DNA of 64,000 nucleotides, from contig NC_092407.1 of assembly GCF_009017415.1 (NCBI RefSeq), positions 1,240,001-1,304,000 of the forward strand. The letters run 5' to 3'. This DNA comes from Aspergillus flavus (lineage: Eukaryota; Ascomycota; Eurotiomycetes; Eurotiales; Aspergillaceae). Positions 25,701 to 36,359 of this stretch are shown here, piece after piece. Within the stretch, counting starts at the first letter, position 1. Each line of letters begins with the position of its first letter. The notes beneath the pieces were generated by a model. That model saw only the letters and a program-made list of their open reading frames with translations, ran no database searches and was not told where the DNA came from. A program made the position numbers and the translations under genes.

Positions 25701-26162
25701 AGTGAGGAGGCCTTCGCTAGTGAAGCGCAGAAACGGGGCGATATCGTGCCCAGCTCCATGGCTAGCTCCACCTCTAGTGACACTATCGGGCGGAACGATA
25801 GCTCAGTCGCCGCGGACGAGTTTTCATCCTCTTCGTCTCCATACGAGCAGCCTGTTGACGACGAATTTGCTCCTGACATCGCCGAAGCGATTCGCTTGAG
25901 TCTTCTTGACGAGGGGCCTGGGTCGTTTGAGCAGTACCCTGACATTCCCATCAAGTACGCCAAGGGATCTCAATCGAGCTCTCACAGCTTCTCACCGGCA
26001 GAAGTCGTCGCTGGGAGCAGTCGCCAGCAAGAGATGGATGACCTGGAGCTTGCCATCCAACTCAGTCTTGCCGATAGCCAGCCGCAGGAGCAACCAGACG
26101 AGTTCCCATCGCTTCCGTGGGGCGAATCTGACAAGGGGAAGGGGAAGGGTCGAGCTTTGTAA
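22729..26162 (+). CDS. F-box/WD40 protein with ubiquitin-interacting motifs
   Basis: Exon 1 is 22729-23074 and exon 2 is 23134-26162, giving 1124 residues. Splicing the 59-bp intron creates the F-box, FPNEVLTHILSHLPPP with LVSRRFH (about residues 112-150). The middle has beta-propeller-like segments, including YMAVGTTTGGVFVWDMR and YVVHGGNDGLVQAWDP. The C terminus has two motifs of the ubiquitin-interacting type, AEAIRLSLLDE and LELAIQLSLADS (about residues 1030-1110), after a basic coiled stretch (MKRQEKADRKEK). The layout resembles S. pombe Pof10. It should be a substrate receptor of an SCF E3 ligase (Skp1-Cul1) that can also bind ubiquitin. Substrates are unknown. Confidence 0.85.
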
Positions 26163-26411
26163 TTGGTTACATTGTACATTTGCTTTCGGTTTAGTCATTG
26201 TATCTATTTATTTTCGACCATGCTATCATACTTTTAATATGCAGTTCGAGATTTATGTATAGAATGTGGGACCTGTGAAAGCAATTCGGAGATTAGCTAC
26301 TTCTAAGGCCATTGCAACTATGGAGTATAAGCAAATCTATTTAATCCTATCCTTTAACACTACAGCTGAGAACTCCTTAAGATGAATCCATACTTTCAAC
26401 AATATAACCAT

Positions 26412-27239
26412 CTACAACCCACCCCTCCAATCCCTGACAATCCCATCAACAACCCCCACCATCTCCCCAACATTCGTCAAAAAAACACTATGACAAGCCT
26501 CAAACCCCAAAACCCTAACCTCAACTCCCTCCCCTTTAACCCCCTCAAGCATAAGATCCTGAAACCCCTTCGGCACAGCATAATCCCTCTCCGTCCGAAC
26601 ATAAGTAACAGGACACCGTCGCCACACATTCCCACCCGTCTTCTCCCTAAGCACACTCACCGGAAACCTCACCAAACGCTCCACACACCTCTCTACCGTC
26701 CCCTCGTCCAGACCCCCATAAAACCACAACCCGGGATCCCGGGGCATTGTCAACCCAACTTCATCATCGTCCATGTACTGGGCCCAGAGATCCTCGTTGA
26801 CGCCGGCTTTATCCATGATGGTTTGGATTGAGGATCCGGGTGGCAGGATGTAGGCGCTGAGGTAGAGGAGGTGGAATATTCCTCCTTTTTGGTTTCGTTT
26901 CTCTTCGGGGTTGGGAGTGGGAATAGAAGTTGGGGACTCGGAGGTGGAAGTGACGGGGTATATGTAGTCTTGGGCTGCGTCGGTGCCGACGCAGCCGCCG
27001 TAGGAGTGCATGATCAGGAGGATTTGTTTCCCGGCTGTGGTGAGGGAGTGCAGGGTTTGGCGGATTAGGGAGACGTCGTCGGTGAAGGTTGCTGTTGGGG
27101 GGGACTTGCCGGTGCAGGTGGGTAGGTGTGGACAGTGGACTTCGAAGCCTGCGTTTTTCAGGGCTGTGGTGTAGGGTTCGTAGTGGGTGGGTATGTGCCA
27201 GGCACCGTGGATGAGGAGGATTGTTGGGTTTTGGGACAT
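26412..27239 (-). CDS. Alpha/beta-hydrolase family protein
   Basis: A single exon of 275 residues with no signal peptide. It opens with ILLIHGAWH (oxyanion-loop HG). It has the nucleophile elbow IMHSYGGCVG at about residues 77-86, so Ser is probably the nucleophile. A late ACHSVFLT supplies the probable catalytic His, and the acid is likely in RTERDYAVP. This is the small SABP2/EstC-like esterase group common in fungi; the substrate is unknown and it is probably cytosolic. The 3' half is unusually free of A/T at synonymous sites on the coding strand. It is convergent with the F-box gene (249 bp between stops). Confidence 0.8.
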   Translation of the reverse strand: MSQNPTILLIHGAWHIPTHYEPYTTALKNAGFEVHCPHLPTCTGKSPPTATFTDDVSLIRQTLHSLTTAGKQILLIMHSYGGCVGTDAAQDYIYPVTSTSESPTSIPTPNPEEKRNQKGGIFHLLYLSAYILPPGSSIQTIMDKAGVNEDLWAQYMDDDEVGLTMPRDPGLWFYGGLDEGTVERCVERLVRFPVSVLREKTGGNVWRRCPVTYVRTERDYAVPKGFQDLMLEGVKGEGVEVRVLGFEACHSVFLTNVGEMVGVVDGIVRDWRGGL

Positions 27240-27724
27240 TTTCGGTTTGTTTGAGGTTTTGTTTAGGATATCTTGTTTAGTTGGAGATATATTGTTTGAG
27301 GTATGGGTGGATGTCTATGTGGTAGGTATGGATATATATACTTGGATGTGCAGGTTATGTTGCCCTAGATCACTCATAGTTATGATATTAGTGCTGACGG
27401 TCCAAAATTATAGTAGTAGATTGGCTTTCATCTGTGGGGCAAATAACCCTCTGTATGTGGTCGGTTCGTGTAAGTTGAATTAGTGGGATCATCAAGTTCC
27501 CTTCTTATGAGCATTCAATTAAACTTATAAAGAAACCATTCTACCGATGAGAAGCGAAAAGACTCCATTCTAAATAACATCTCCAGTGGGTCAATTGTCC
27601 CAGCTTCCCAGAACTGGTATCATAAACTTGCTGACCGTCCCAGAATCATCGCGATCACGAAAAGCAATACATGAGGTTAATTCAACGCACGCAGTGTGAA
27701 ATATAACACAACGAAGTCAATTAA
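27240..27724. other. Intergenic, hydrolase promoter and GH72 3' region
   Basis: 485 bp between two minus-strand genes. It holds the hydrolase promoter and the 3' UTR of the GH72 gene. No coding signal was seen. Confidence 0.45.
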
Positions 27725-29258
27725 TTACAGCACGGAGGCCGCGGCCACAACGGCACCGACCACCAGACCCATGAAGGAAGCGGTCATCTTGCCGGCTGCG
27801 TTGTCCTTGGTGTTGTCGGAGTCACTGCTGGAGCCGGAGCTGGAGCTTCCGGAGGTGCTGTTGCCGGGGGTGTTGGACTCACCGCTGGAAAGGGCCTTCA
27901 GCTGGACGCCGGTGACCTCCTTACCAGTGTGGTCGTAGATCTTCTGAGGGATAGCGGTCGTCGAGACATCGATCAGCTTACCGGTGTTGGCCTTGGACAG
28001 ACCATTGTCGATCATGTCCTGGACCTTGGAGGGACGGGAGGGCAGGTCGAACTTGCTCAGGAAGGTACCGTTCTTGATCAGGTCAGAGCTGCACTTAGGG
28101 GCCGTAAAGGAAGTCTGGGTCGAGTTGGAGGCCTGGATGCGGTCCATGTCGAGCTTGGCGTACTGCTTCTGCAGGTTGTCATAGTCGACGAGCAAAGTGG
28201 CGGTGTCGCTGTCGTTGATCTTGACGAGACCGTAGTTGTTGGCCTCCTGGGTGTACTCGTAGACCAGACCACCGGAGAAGGCCTGGGTCATCTCCTCGCC
28301 GTAGATGGCCTGCACCTCGGTGAAGACACGAGGCGTGACTTCGTTGCAGCCGTACTCCGAGAAGAAGACGGGGATGGAGGCGTTCTTGAAGTCCTCGGTC
28401 AGGATGTCGTAACCGGCCTTCTTGTAGGACGAGTCACCACACCACGAGTAGGAGTTGAGACCGAAGAAGTCGGACTGGGAGCTTGGCTCATCCGAGTCCT
28501 CGCACATGAAGTAGTTCACAGTATCCATCAACCAGGGACGGATGTCAGCGGCGGAGTAACCAACAGGGATGGAGCGGTCGACGTTCTTCTTGATGTAGTC
28601 CTTCATGTCACGCTGGACGGCACGGATGTAAGCAGCAACCTCCTTGACACTCTGCTCGTTGATCACCTCGTTACCGGCGAAGAAACCGAGGGTGTTCGGG
28701 TAGTTCTTGAAGGCCTCGATAACACCGAAGACCTGTTCGTAGTAGACGGCGTTGTAGCTGCTCTTGGGAGCGGTACGGTCAATGTAGCTGCCGTACAGAG
28801 GGGAGTTGACATCCAGGATCATGTAGATGCCGGCAGCGTTGAAAATGGAAGCACAGTCGTCATGGTTAAGGCTGGGCGACAAGTTGTAGACACGGATGGT
28901 GTTCACACCCAAGCGCTGCATGAGAGCGGCATCACGCAAGCATGCGTCCTTGTCGCTAAGAGGGTCCTTGTCCTTCGTGAAGCCGGAAGAACCGCCGGGT
29001 TGGTAACTGTAGATAAGACATGATGATCAACACCACCGCTTTCCCCACGAGGTAACGCGATCGAATATCATTGATATGAAGGCGATCATATAGCGTGAAC
29101 AGATATAAGAACAGAACAGAAACGTACTCGACACCCAGGATCTGGAAACGATCACCGGTCTTGCTGTTGACAAAGTCCTTGCCCTTCACTTCGATGGTGG
29201 TGACGGCATTTGCAGTGGTCGCAAGAGCGCAAAGCGCAGCGAAAAGACGAGTGTACAT
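27725..29258 (-). CDS. GPI-anchored 1,3-beta-glucanosyltransferase (GH72)
   Basis: Exon 1 is 29128-29258 and exon 2 is 27725-29006, giving 470 residues. The 121-bp intron splits an Asp codon, and splicing makes GVDYQPGGSSGF, a GH72 hallmark. The N-terminal MYTRLFAALCALATTANA is a signal peptide. Catalytic glutamates are visible in FFAGNEVIN (acid/base) and FFSEYGCN (nucleophile). The C terminus has a Ser/Gly-rich linker and a hydrophobic tail (FMGLVVGAVVAAASVL), as expected for GPI attachment. No Cys-rich X8/CBM43 module is present, so it is a short Gel/Gas form. It cuts and rejoins beta-1,3-glucan, elongating cell-wall chains at the plasma membrane or wall. Codon use suggests high expression. 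Confidence 0.93.
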
Positions 29259-30558
29259 CTATAGATTCGGCAGTTAGTCAGCTAACATTCCTTTTCGGGT
29301 AATCTGTGGATCTATATCGACGTGGATATCAAATTTTGGCATGGGAAGGAAGAGGACCGACCGAAGGCATTTTCTATATCTCTCTCGCTGGAAAAAACTA
29401 GTACAAAGAATCAAAGGATCGGACGGAGATGCTTCCACAGGAAGTTCCAAAGCAGAGGGTATGTATGACAAGTGAACGAATGACGAGCGCAAAGGCGCAC
29501 AACGATGAGACAAACCCCGAGAGGGAAGTAGCGAGTGTGGGCAGAACAAAAACAGGACCGCAACGATGAATGAGTGGAAGGAGGGAGAGAGAGAGAGAAA
29601 GAGAGACCCGGCAGAAGGCTTTTTGAATGAAAGAAAGGACGGAGTAAGAGCGAACCCTTGGCCCCCCTCCGAACCAACTGATGCCCAGCAATTTAGTTTC
29701 ATTAAAGGGTATACTCCAGCACTATGAGACTCCACTCCCGGCTAGTACTTCACTAGAACCAATCCCCTTTACCGACAAGACCCTTGGCGCTGAGGGTCTT
29801 CAAAGGTTGAAACTGGGCGGTCTTAATTTGGTTTTTCATTAGTTCATTCCAACGGAGGCAATATCGGTAGATAGCTTAGGTGAGACGGTTTCAGGCCATT
29901 ACTTATCATAATAGCTTTGGATATGGACCATGGATAGTAGCTTTGCAGATCGCCAAATCAGGAATAAATCATTTTTTGCATCTCAATCCACGTTGAATTG
30001 CTCACTGTTGATACACTACTGCCTCTCTAGAATACAGTCCCAAATGTGTTACCCGTCAGGAGAAGCACTTGGGGGAGAAGGAATAATTGGCGCCTGTAAC
30101 CCAAGAATTGTCCATGTCCCAAGAAACCCCCAAGACTGGTGAAATAGGGGGTGAATAACCGAATGAGAAAAATGAGAAACAAAAAGTCATGGCGCCGAGA
30201 AATACCAAGAGAGTCCGCCACGCCGGCGGCCAAGACATGGGCAATGATGCAAATATACAGGGAACAAGGGAAAAGGTAACAAATAATAAGCGGAGAGGGT
30301 GAGAGTGCGACATCGCAAATCGAAAAAAAAAGTCGAAAAGCATCGACCCTCTCAGAGATCGATCGGTCTTTTCGAATCAATTAGGGCCGCAAAAGCAAGA
30401 GAAAAAGGGTCCGGACCACGGCCCAGCGTGACCCGACGACCTGAGAAAGCCAGATCACAGGCCAAGCAAAGTTCTTATTTTATACGGAAGGGGGTTGGAT
30501 GATTGACAATGCCGAGGGCGCGAGTCCGGATCCAATGGAATGCGTCACGTCTGTTCTT
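29259..30558. promoter_or_regulatory. GH72 promoter and leader, tom20 3' region
   Basis: 1.3 kb between the GH72 start and the tom20 stop, both minus strand. A GA-repeat tract at about 29578-29610 (pyrimidine-rich on the gene strand) probably lies in the GH72 5' leader. Overlapping minus-strand ORFs at 29274-29735 are low-complexity Ser/Leu/Phe reading of that tract. No other gene was recognised. Confidence 0.45.
29578..29610. repeat. GA-rich microsatellite
   Basis: A run of GA dinucleotides interrupted by G and A blocks. On the minus strand it is a CT tract in the probable 5' leader of the GH72 gene. Confidence 0.7.
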
Positions 30559-31236
30559 TTACTCGACACCATGGCTTGATTCAGCACTGCCACCTTCGCC
30601 AGTGAATGTGCCCAGCTTCAAAGCCGCGTCCATGGCGACCATCTCAGCCAGAATTTCCAAGACTTCCTTAGGGACAGTCTTGTCATATATCGAGATCAGA
30701 TCCTTAGGTTGAGGGTAAACCTTAAGGGCCTTGTAGAAGCACAGGGCAGCTTCAACCTTGTCTGAGCCTAGGTTTGTATGTGAATCGCCGCTACTTTCAA
30801 GTGGAATTTCTTCTATTATTTTTTTGGGGGGTGGATAGCGTCACCGCAGCAGAAACATACCTTCAGCGCAGAGAGATTCTCCCCGGGCAACTTGGCCCAT
30901 GAAGTAGGCCTCCTTCTCTTCAAGATCGGTCGGGAAACCCTCATCCTGAGCCTGCTGGACAGACTTCTTGATGGATTCCCGTTCCTGGGCTCCTTGAGCC
31001 TCGGCTTCCTCCTTCACAGCTCTCGCCAGACGACGGTTGTTTCTCTTCAAGGATTTGCGGAACTCGGGGTCGGTCTGTCTCTTGTGGTCAAAGTAAATGG
31101 CATAAGCTGTATCCCGAGGAAGAAAAGATTGATTAGTTTGGTTTTCGCGACTGGTTAAGATTGATGTTGTGTTCTTACCCAACAGGCCGGTAAGGACCGT
31201 GCCAGCCGAAGCAGCGACCAAAGTTGACGTCCTCAT
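30559..31236 (-). CDS. tom20: Tom20 mitochondrial import receptor
   Basis: Three exons: 31179-31236, 30861-31106 and 30559-30767, giving 170 residues. The N terminus is a membrane anchor ([22 protein letters not shown]), followed by the basic [23 protein letters not shown] segment. Next is an acidic/Gln-rich helix and the TPR-like core [14 protein letters not shown] and [18 protein letters not shown]. Tom20 sits in the mitochondrial outer membrane and binds the presequence of cytosolic precursors, passing them to Tom22/Tom40. Both introns split Gly or Ala codons and restore the family sequence. It shares a 308-bp divergent promoter with exo84. Confidence 0.95.
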
Positions 31237-31544
31237 GGTGTCACGGGAGATAGTATGTAATTATTTATTAAAGAAGGATAAAAGAAAGCACAGAGGTAGA
31301 ATAAGTCCAGTGCCTCAGGCGAGTCCGACCGAACCGGGGAAAGGGATGTTTATTTGGTCTATGGGGACGAGACTGGGGAAGTGACGCTTTTCTCATGTTC
31401 TGACAATTTTGAAGGCGGAGGATCATTGTTCTTCCGCCTCGGGGTTTCTGTCCCGCTCGGGGGGGGAATTCAAGCAAGCTCCGTCGTCATTCCTCTTCCT
31501 CATGAATCTGAAGCGTTCCCTCCTGGCTTCGTGATCCAGACAAG
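31237..31544. promoter_or_regulatory. Bidirectional promoter, tom20 and exo84
   Basis: Only 308 bp separate the start codons of two essential-type genes. No other coding content was found. The two genes may be coregulated. Confidence 0.55.
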
Positions 31545-33734
31545 ATGGAAAGCCGCGGATTGACCCTCCGCAGCAAGTCCCGCCGTGCCCGGCCCCAGAT
31601 CAGTGCGCCAAAACCGATATCCGGGCCTCTCCCTCCTGGTAGTAAGGCCGTCGACCCGAGAACCGCTACGTCAAGTTCCACTTCACGCGAACGTGCTCCT
31701 CAAAAAGATGCGACCTCCGATTTGGTGAAGAGGAGATATTCCACCCGGTTTAATCAAGCTCCCGATCTTGACTCCGCAAATGCGCCCCCGGTGCCCGGGG
31801 TGCCTAAAGTTCCGACTCAGTATACGGCGCTAAGTCCCCCTCAGTCGACCAGCAGACGGCCCTCGACAGAGGCCTCAGGGCCACCACAAGTGGATCTCAA
31901 TGCTTTGCGGGACCCTAGTCTACCGGTAGATAGATGTAAGTTTCACAGTCATGAATCCTCCGTAGACATAGGTATAGTCTTGCTAACCTGGTGTGTACTA
32001 TCAGATGTCGCCAACCTCCTTGCCAATGCAACCGAGGAAGAGATCGAAGAGTACCAGAGAAGCTTGAAAAAAGTCAAGAATAGGACATCCACCGACCTCC
32101 AGCAGAATGTCTATCAGAATCGCACGCAATTCATCAAGATCAGTAAAGAAGCGGAGAAACTCAAGGGAGAGATGCGCACTCTCCGCACTCTCATGGCAGA
32201 GCTCACAACAGCTTTGGGACAAACAGCGACCGTTGGCAACACTCAAAACCCCATGTCCCCGACGTTAGACGAGCGCATAACCAAGCGAAACAATCGCAGT
32301 TCCGTTGCCAATCTGGAGAGCATGTGGAACGTTCAGCTGCAAACACTATGGAAGACTGTCGAAGGTTCGCAGAAGTTCCTACCGGTGGTGCCAGGTCGGC
32401 ACATCGTGTTGGAGACGGGAAACTGGGTCGAGCTGGACTCTGCGACTTGGAAGCCTCGGCGGCCGGTTCACATCGTGCTTCTCAACGACCACCTGCTTGT
32501 GGCGGCTAAAAAGCGAAAGCGTGTTGATCAGAGCAACCCTAATCACCAGGGCCCAGTGCCTACCAAGCTCGTGGCGGAGGAGTGCTGGCCCCTGGAAGAT
32601 GTCGACATGATTGACCTCGGTGCCAATCTTGGCCCGGGGGTTTCCCGTGAAGAAGCCGAAGACCGGGGTATCATGAACGCCGTGAGTGTCCGCGTGGGCT
32701 CCAAACCCTTCACCTATCGCCACGATAAGCGAAACGGCTCCGCCAAGATCGACCTTCTTGCGACATTCCGGAAAACCGTGGAAGACCTTCGCCGGACGCT
32801 GCGCTCCGAAACGGAGACCGCAGGCAAGAGCGAGTCATTCGGGTATCTGGGAGTAAGACAGTCATCATACTCCATGGTAAAACCCGATTTCAGCGCATTG
32901 GAAACCCAACGCGAAACACCCGAAGTTCGCATTGACGTAGACGGAAAGCAACAAAACCTACGATGGGTCGAGGGCCAGATAGACGAACTAGACATCGATA
33001 TCGCGCTCCAGCGCTTCGAAGAAGCCGTCTCAAACATTGAGCGGCTGCGGAAACTCGCCAAAGGACTCAAAGGCAACTCGGTCGCGCAGGACGTGATCAA
33101 TTCTAAAGTGGACGAGCGAGCCGCCAAATTGGCAGGGGTTCTGTCGCGATCCTTAGTCGACACGCCCTCATTTTTAAACGCCACCAAGACCAAGGTCTCC
33201 TGGCTGACCCGCTTGGGTTTCGAAAATCAAGCCCGGGAGACCTATTTGAAATGCCGATCCGATGTGATCACTAAACGAATCAGGCAAGTTCCATCCCCTT
33301 ACAACAAACGGGCCAAAGCACAGTAAATAATAACCCAAAACAGAGCCTGCGTCTTCGAAGGCGACCTCCCTCTATACATCTTCCAAATATCCTACGTCTA
33401 CTTCACCCTCATCAAAAACACTGTCAGCATCTACCAACAATGTTTCCCAGCGATCATGACCAGCGCCTGCATCAAATGGTCCAAACACCACCTAGACGGA
33501 TTCAATGCCCTCCTCACACGCCAGCTAAGCAGCGTCCAGCGCGGCACGACTGTCTGGCAGAAGTGCATCGACATCGTGCACGAACATGCTAACCTACTCA
33601 CGGAAGTCGGGATTGACTTCACTGACCTCGTAGCCAAGGGACTGGAACTGAACGAGGGAGAGAAAGTGGAAAAGCCGAAGATGACTCGCTCGGAGACGCT
33701 GATCTCGGGATTGGCGGATGCGGCGAAGGCTTAA
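31545..33734 (+). CDS. exo84: Exocyst complex subunit Exo84
   Basis: Exons are 31545-31935, 32005-33283 and 33344-33734, giving 686 residues. The second intron (33284-33343) is GC-AG: the donor is CAG followed by GCAAGT. Splicing there is needed, because otherwise the protein stops at 33326 and loses about 130 residues. The N terminus is basic and disordered. A coiled coil at about residues 130-220 (EEIEEYQRSLKKVKN) is the Vps51/Exo84 helical region. A PH-like domain follows (HIVLETGNWVELD, VHIVLLNDHLLVAAKK). The C terminus (FEGDLPLYIFQISYVYF) forms the cullin-repeat-like helical bundle. The exocyst tethers secretory vesicles at hyphal tips. Convergent with the twin-ABC gene. Confidence 0.93.
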
Positions 33735-34010
33735 TTGCTGTTGCTTGCTTGGGATGCCTGCATGTATGATGATAATAGTGGCTTGTTTGAACTATATATC
33801 CTTCTTGTTCTTAGATAGTTTTTGTTCTGAGTGAGCGTCGTTGATCGAATGCTACTGTTGTTGGATATAATTTGGTCCAAGGCTAGAGTAATCGCCAAAT
33901 CTGTGTTCGTGGGTGAGACGGATAAGCTTTTATCTTACACAACACTATATATATACACTTCTAGGGTACACAGCCAAACACATCACTTCTAATAGTGATT
34001 AGTCTAAACT

Positions 34011-36359
34011 CTACCCAACAGAATACCACTCGTAAACCTTTTCATCCTGATTTACGCTCTCCTCATCTTCACCCAACCGCTTCCCACGCTTCGACCGCAT
34101 GGCCCCGCGGGCCTTAAACTCAGAAGGCGGCAACCACGCATGCTCCCAAGTACTCGGCTCATTCAACGTCTTCTTATACTTCACTTGCCCGAAGCGGAAA
34201 TCCAGCGGCTCAGAACCCTCCACGCTCTCCGAGGGCAAACGCATGTAGTAGCGCACGCTGTCGGGGATTTCCTCCCTGTTGTGGCTGATCATGATGAGGG
34301 CCTGGTTGTCGGACAGACCGAGGTGGCGAACGTTCGACTCATCAGTGTTGTAGCCGCGCAGCCAGTCCTCTTTGAGGCGGCTGCCGGAGCGGCGGGTGGC
34401 CGAGGAAGCGCGATTGCGGGAGTATTCGCCAGCTTCGAGGAAGTGGATGCATTTGTCGCGCATAGAGGCGGGCATGCCGGAGAAGGCTTCGTCGAGGATG
34501 ACGATGTCCGGTTTGTGGACGAGCGCGCGGATGAAGAGGACGACGCGTTGTTGGGCGGTGTTGAGTTGGCCGAAGAGGGTGGAGTCCGCGTATTCGACGT
34601 CGAACTCGATTGGAGAGAATATGGGGCTGGCGCCTCGGACGAAGGCGATCCTGGGGAAATGTTCTCTGTTTTCAACCGACACTCTTGGGGGTTCCTCCTT
34701 GGTGGTGACGGCGGCGTCGGGGTCGAGCTCGGCCTTGAAGTAGCGGAGGGCAGCGCTCACGTCGAGGTCACGGTCGTGGTCCAGGGTGGGTTTCGAGAGG
34801 AAAGTTTCTGCGTAAGCTGATTCCACGGCCTGGCGGATAGTGAGTTGTCGCGGGAAGAATGCGTGGATTTCTGGTGAGGAGTGGCCGAGGCGGGATTGGA
34901 GTTCGAAGATGGAGATGCCCGGTTGCCCTGGCTCGGGCAGGCGGGAACGGCCGAAGAGCTTGATGGGCAAGGCGTATGCTTGGGGGTGGTCTGAGGTGAT
35001 CAGGGAGAGAAGGGTCGTCTTCCCGGATCCATTGGCTCCCAGGATCGCCCACCGCTGTCCACGACGGACGGTCCAGTGGAGGCCGTCCTTTTCCTCCCCG
35101 TTGACTCTTTGTGTCCATCCGCCCAGGACAACCTTCTCGCCATATTGCACGCGGACTCCCTCCATTTCGATGACTGGCTCGCCTCCCTTGACGGCAGGCA
35201 GGGCTAATCCACTGGTCCTGGTTGACAGTAACTGAAGGTCCCAGAGCAGCTGACGGTCCAGATGACCAGCTTCCATGGCGCTCTTTGCCTCACGGAAAAT
35301 CGCTTTCTCCTCTTCGGTGTGAGATGCAACCTCTCGGCCGCGGTTGACGACTCGTTTCCAAACATTGAACACCGTGTTCGCTTCGGCCCGCTGACCTTGG
35401 AATAATATTCGATTGTTATTTCCTAGGACCACCAGATGCGTGATCCAGTCAGGGATAGTATCCTGCGGTCGTAAGGCGAGGATTAATCTGGGGTCCGATT
35501 TATCTGCTAGGCGCTGGAGAAGGCCAGAGATGCTTCTTGTGGTAGCGGGGTCAAGGCCCACTAGAAGTTGTTAGCAATATAATCGTATCCTGGCCTGAGA
35601 GAGTGAGAGTTACTCACTGAAAGGATCATCTAGCAGCAGCAGTTCCGGCTTGCTGAGTAGTGCCTTTGCGATCCGCGTACGTCTTGTCTGACCATTGCTC
35701 AGGTTTGCGACGGGCATGTCCAGGAGCTCTCCCAGTCGCAGGTCGGTGATGACCTGGTTGAGCAGCTTTTCATCTCGTAACTTTCCGCCTTCCTCTCCTT
35801 CTAGAGGGTTCAAGGAAGTTTGGCCCTTAAGGTACTGAAGCACCGACCAGTCTGTCTCTTCCCGAAGACTCTCATAGCGAGCACTCAAATAGGCCCCGCG
35901 GGTACCACCAATCGCTCCCGACCCTTCGCCACTAAACCCGATATATTGTACAGCGTTTCCAACGAACCGTAGCCGAGGGTCCTTCTTCGCAATCTCGTCT
36001 GTGAGGAGGTAGGGGTAGGAGCGAGCCGTCGGCGGGAGACAGACATACTGGCCGCGGAGAATCTCGAGCAGTTGTGTTCTCCCCGAACTACCGATCACGG
36101 CCCAGTGTTGCAGCGATTGATCTCCATTGTTTTCGGCTGATGTTGCCTGATCGGCGGGTAGAACGAAATTGAAGTTGGCAAAGAGAGGCGGGTTCTGGTT
36201 GTTGGTGGCATCGTCTGGACTAGGATAGTTCTGATAGAAGGTTCCGTCTTGGATGCGAATCAGTGGCGGTGTCAATGACGACACTGCGCGAGTTGTGCGC
36301 AGCAGACTCGTAGGTCCCCAGAGCAACCTCGTCCGCAATGCAGGTCCTCGTAGCATCAT
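34011..36359 (-). CDS. Mitochondrially targeted twin-ABC ATPase, no membrane domain
   Basis: Exon 1 is 35618-36359 and exon 2 is 34011-35560, giving 763 residues. A basic N terminus (MMLRGPALRTRLLWGPTSLL) looks like a mitochondrial presequence. Two nucleotide-binding domains follow, with no transmembrane segments. NBD1 has a degenerate Walker A (IGSSGRTQ), a good signature (LSNGQTRR) and Walker B LLLLDDPF. NBD2 has a canonical Walker A (GANGSGKTT), a degenerate signature (QLNTAQQR) and Walker B VILDEAFSG. The layout resembles bacterial ModF/PhrA-type soluble ABC ATPases. The intron splits the Met codon in DDPFMGLDPAT. It is unlikely to transport anything by itself; its role is unknown. Confidence 0.85.

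Noticed and set aside
26382..26831. 149-codon plus-strand ORF opposite the small hydrolase
   Set aside because: A His/Pro/Asn-rich shadow of the hydrolase, without motifs.
27929..29023. 364-codon plus-strand ORF opposite the GH72 gene
   Set aside because: Antisense shadow of a highly biased coding sequence.
29274..29735. 153-codon minus-strand ORF upstream of the GH72 gene
   Set aside because: Ser/Leu/Phe-rich reading of a CT tract in the leader or promoter.
34140..34820. 226-codon plus-strand ORF opposite the twin-ABC gene
   Set aside because: Antisense shadow of NBD2; no domain.
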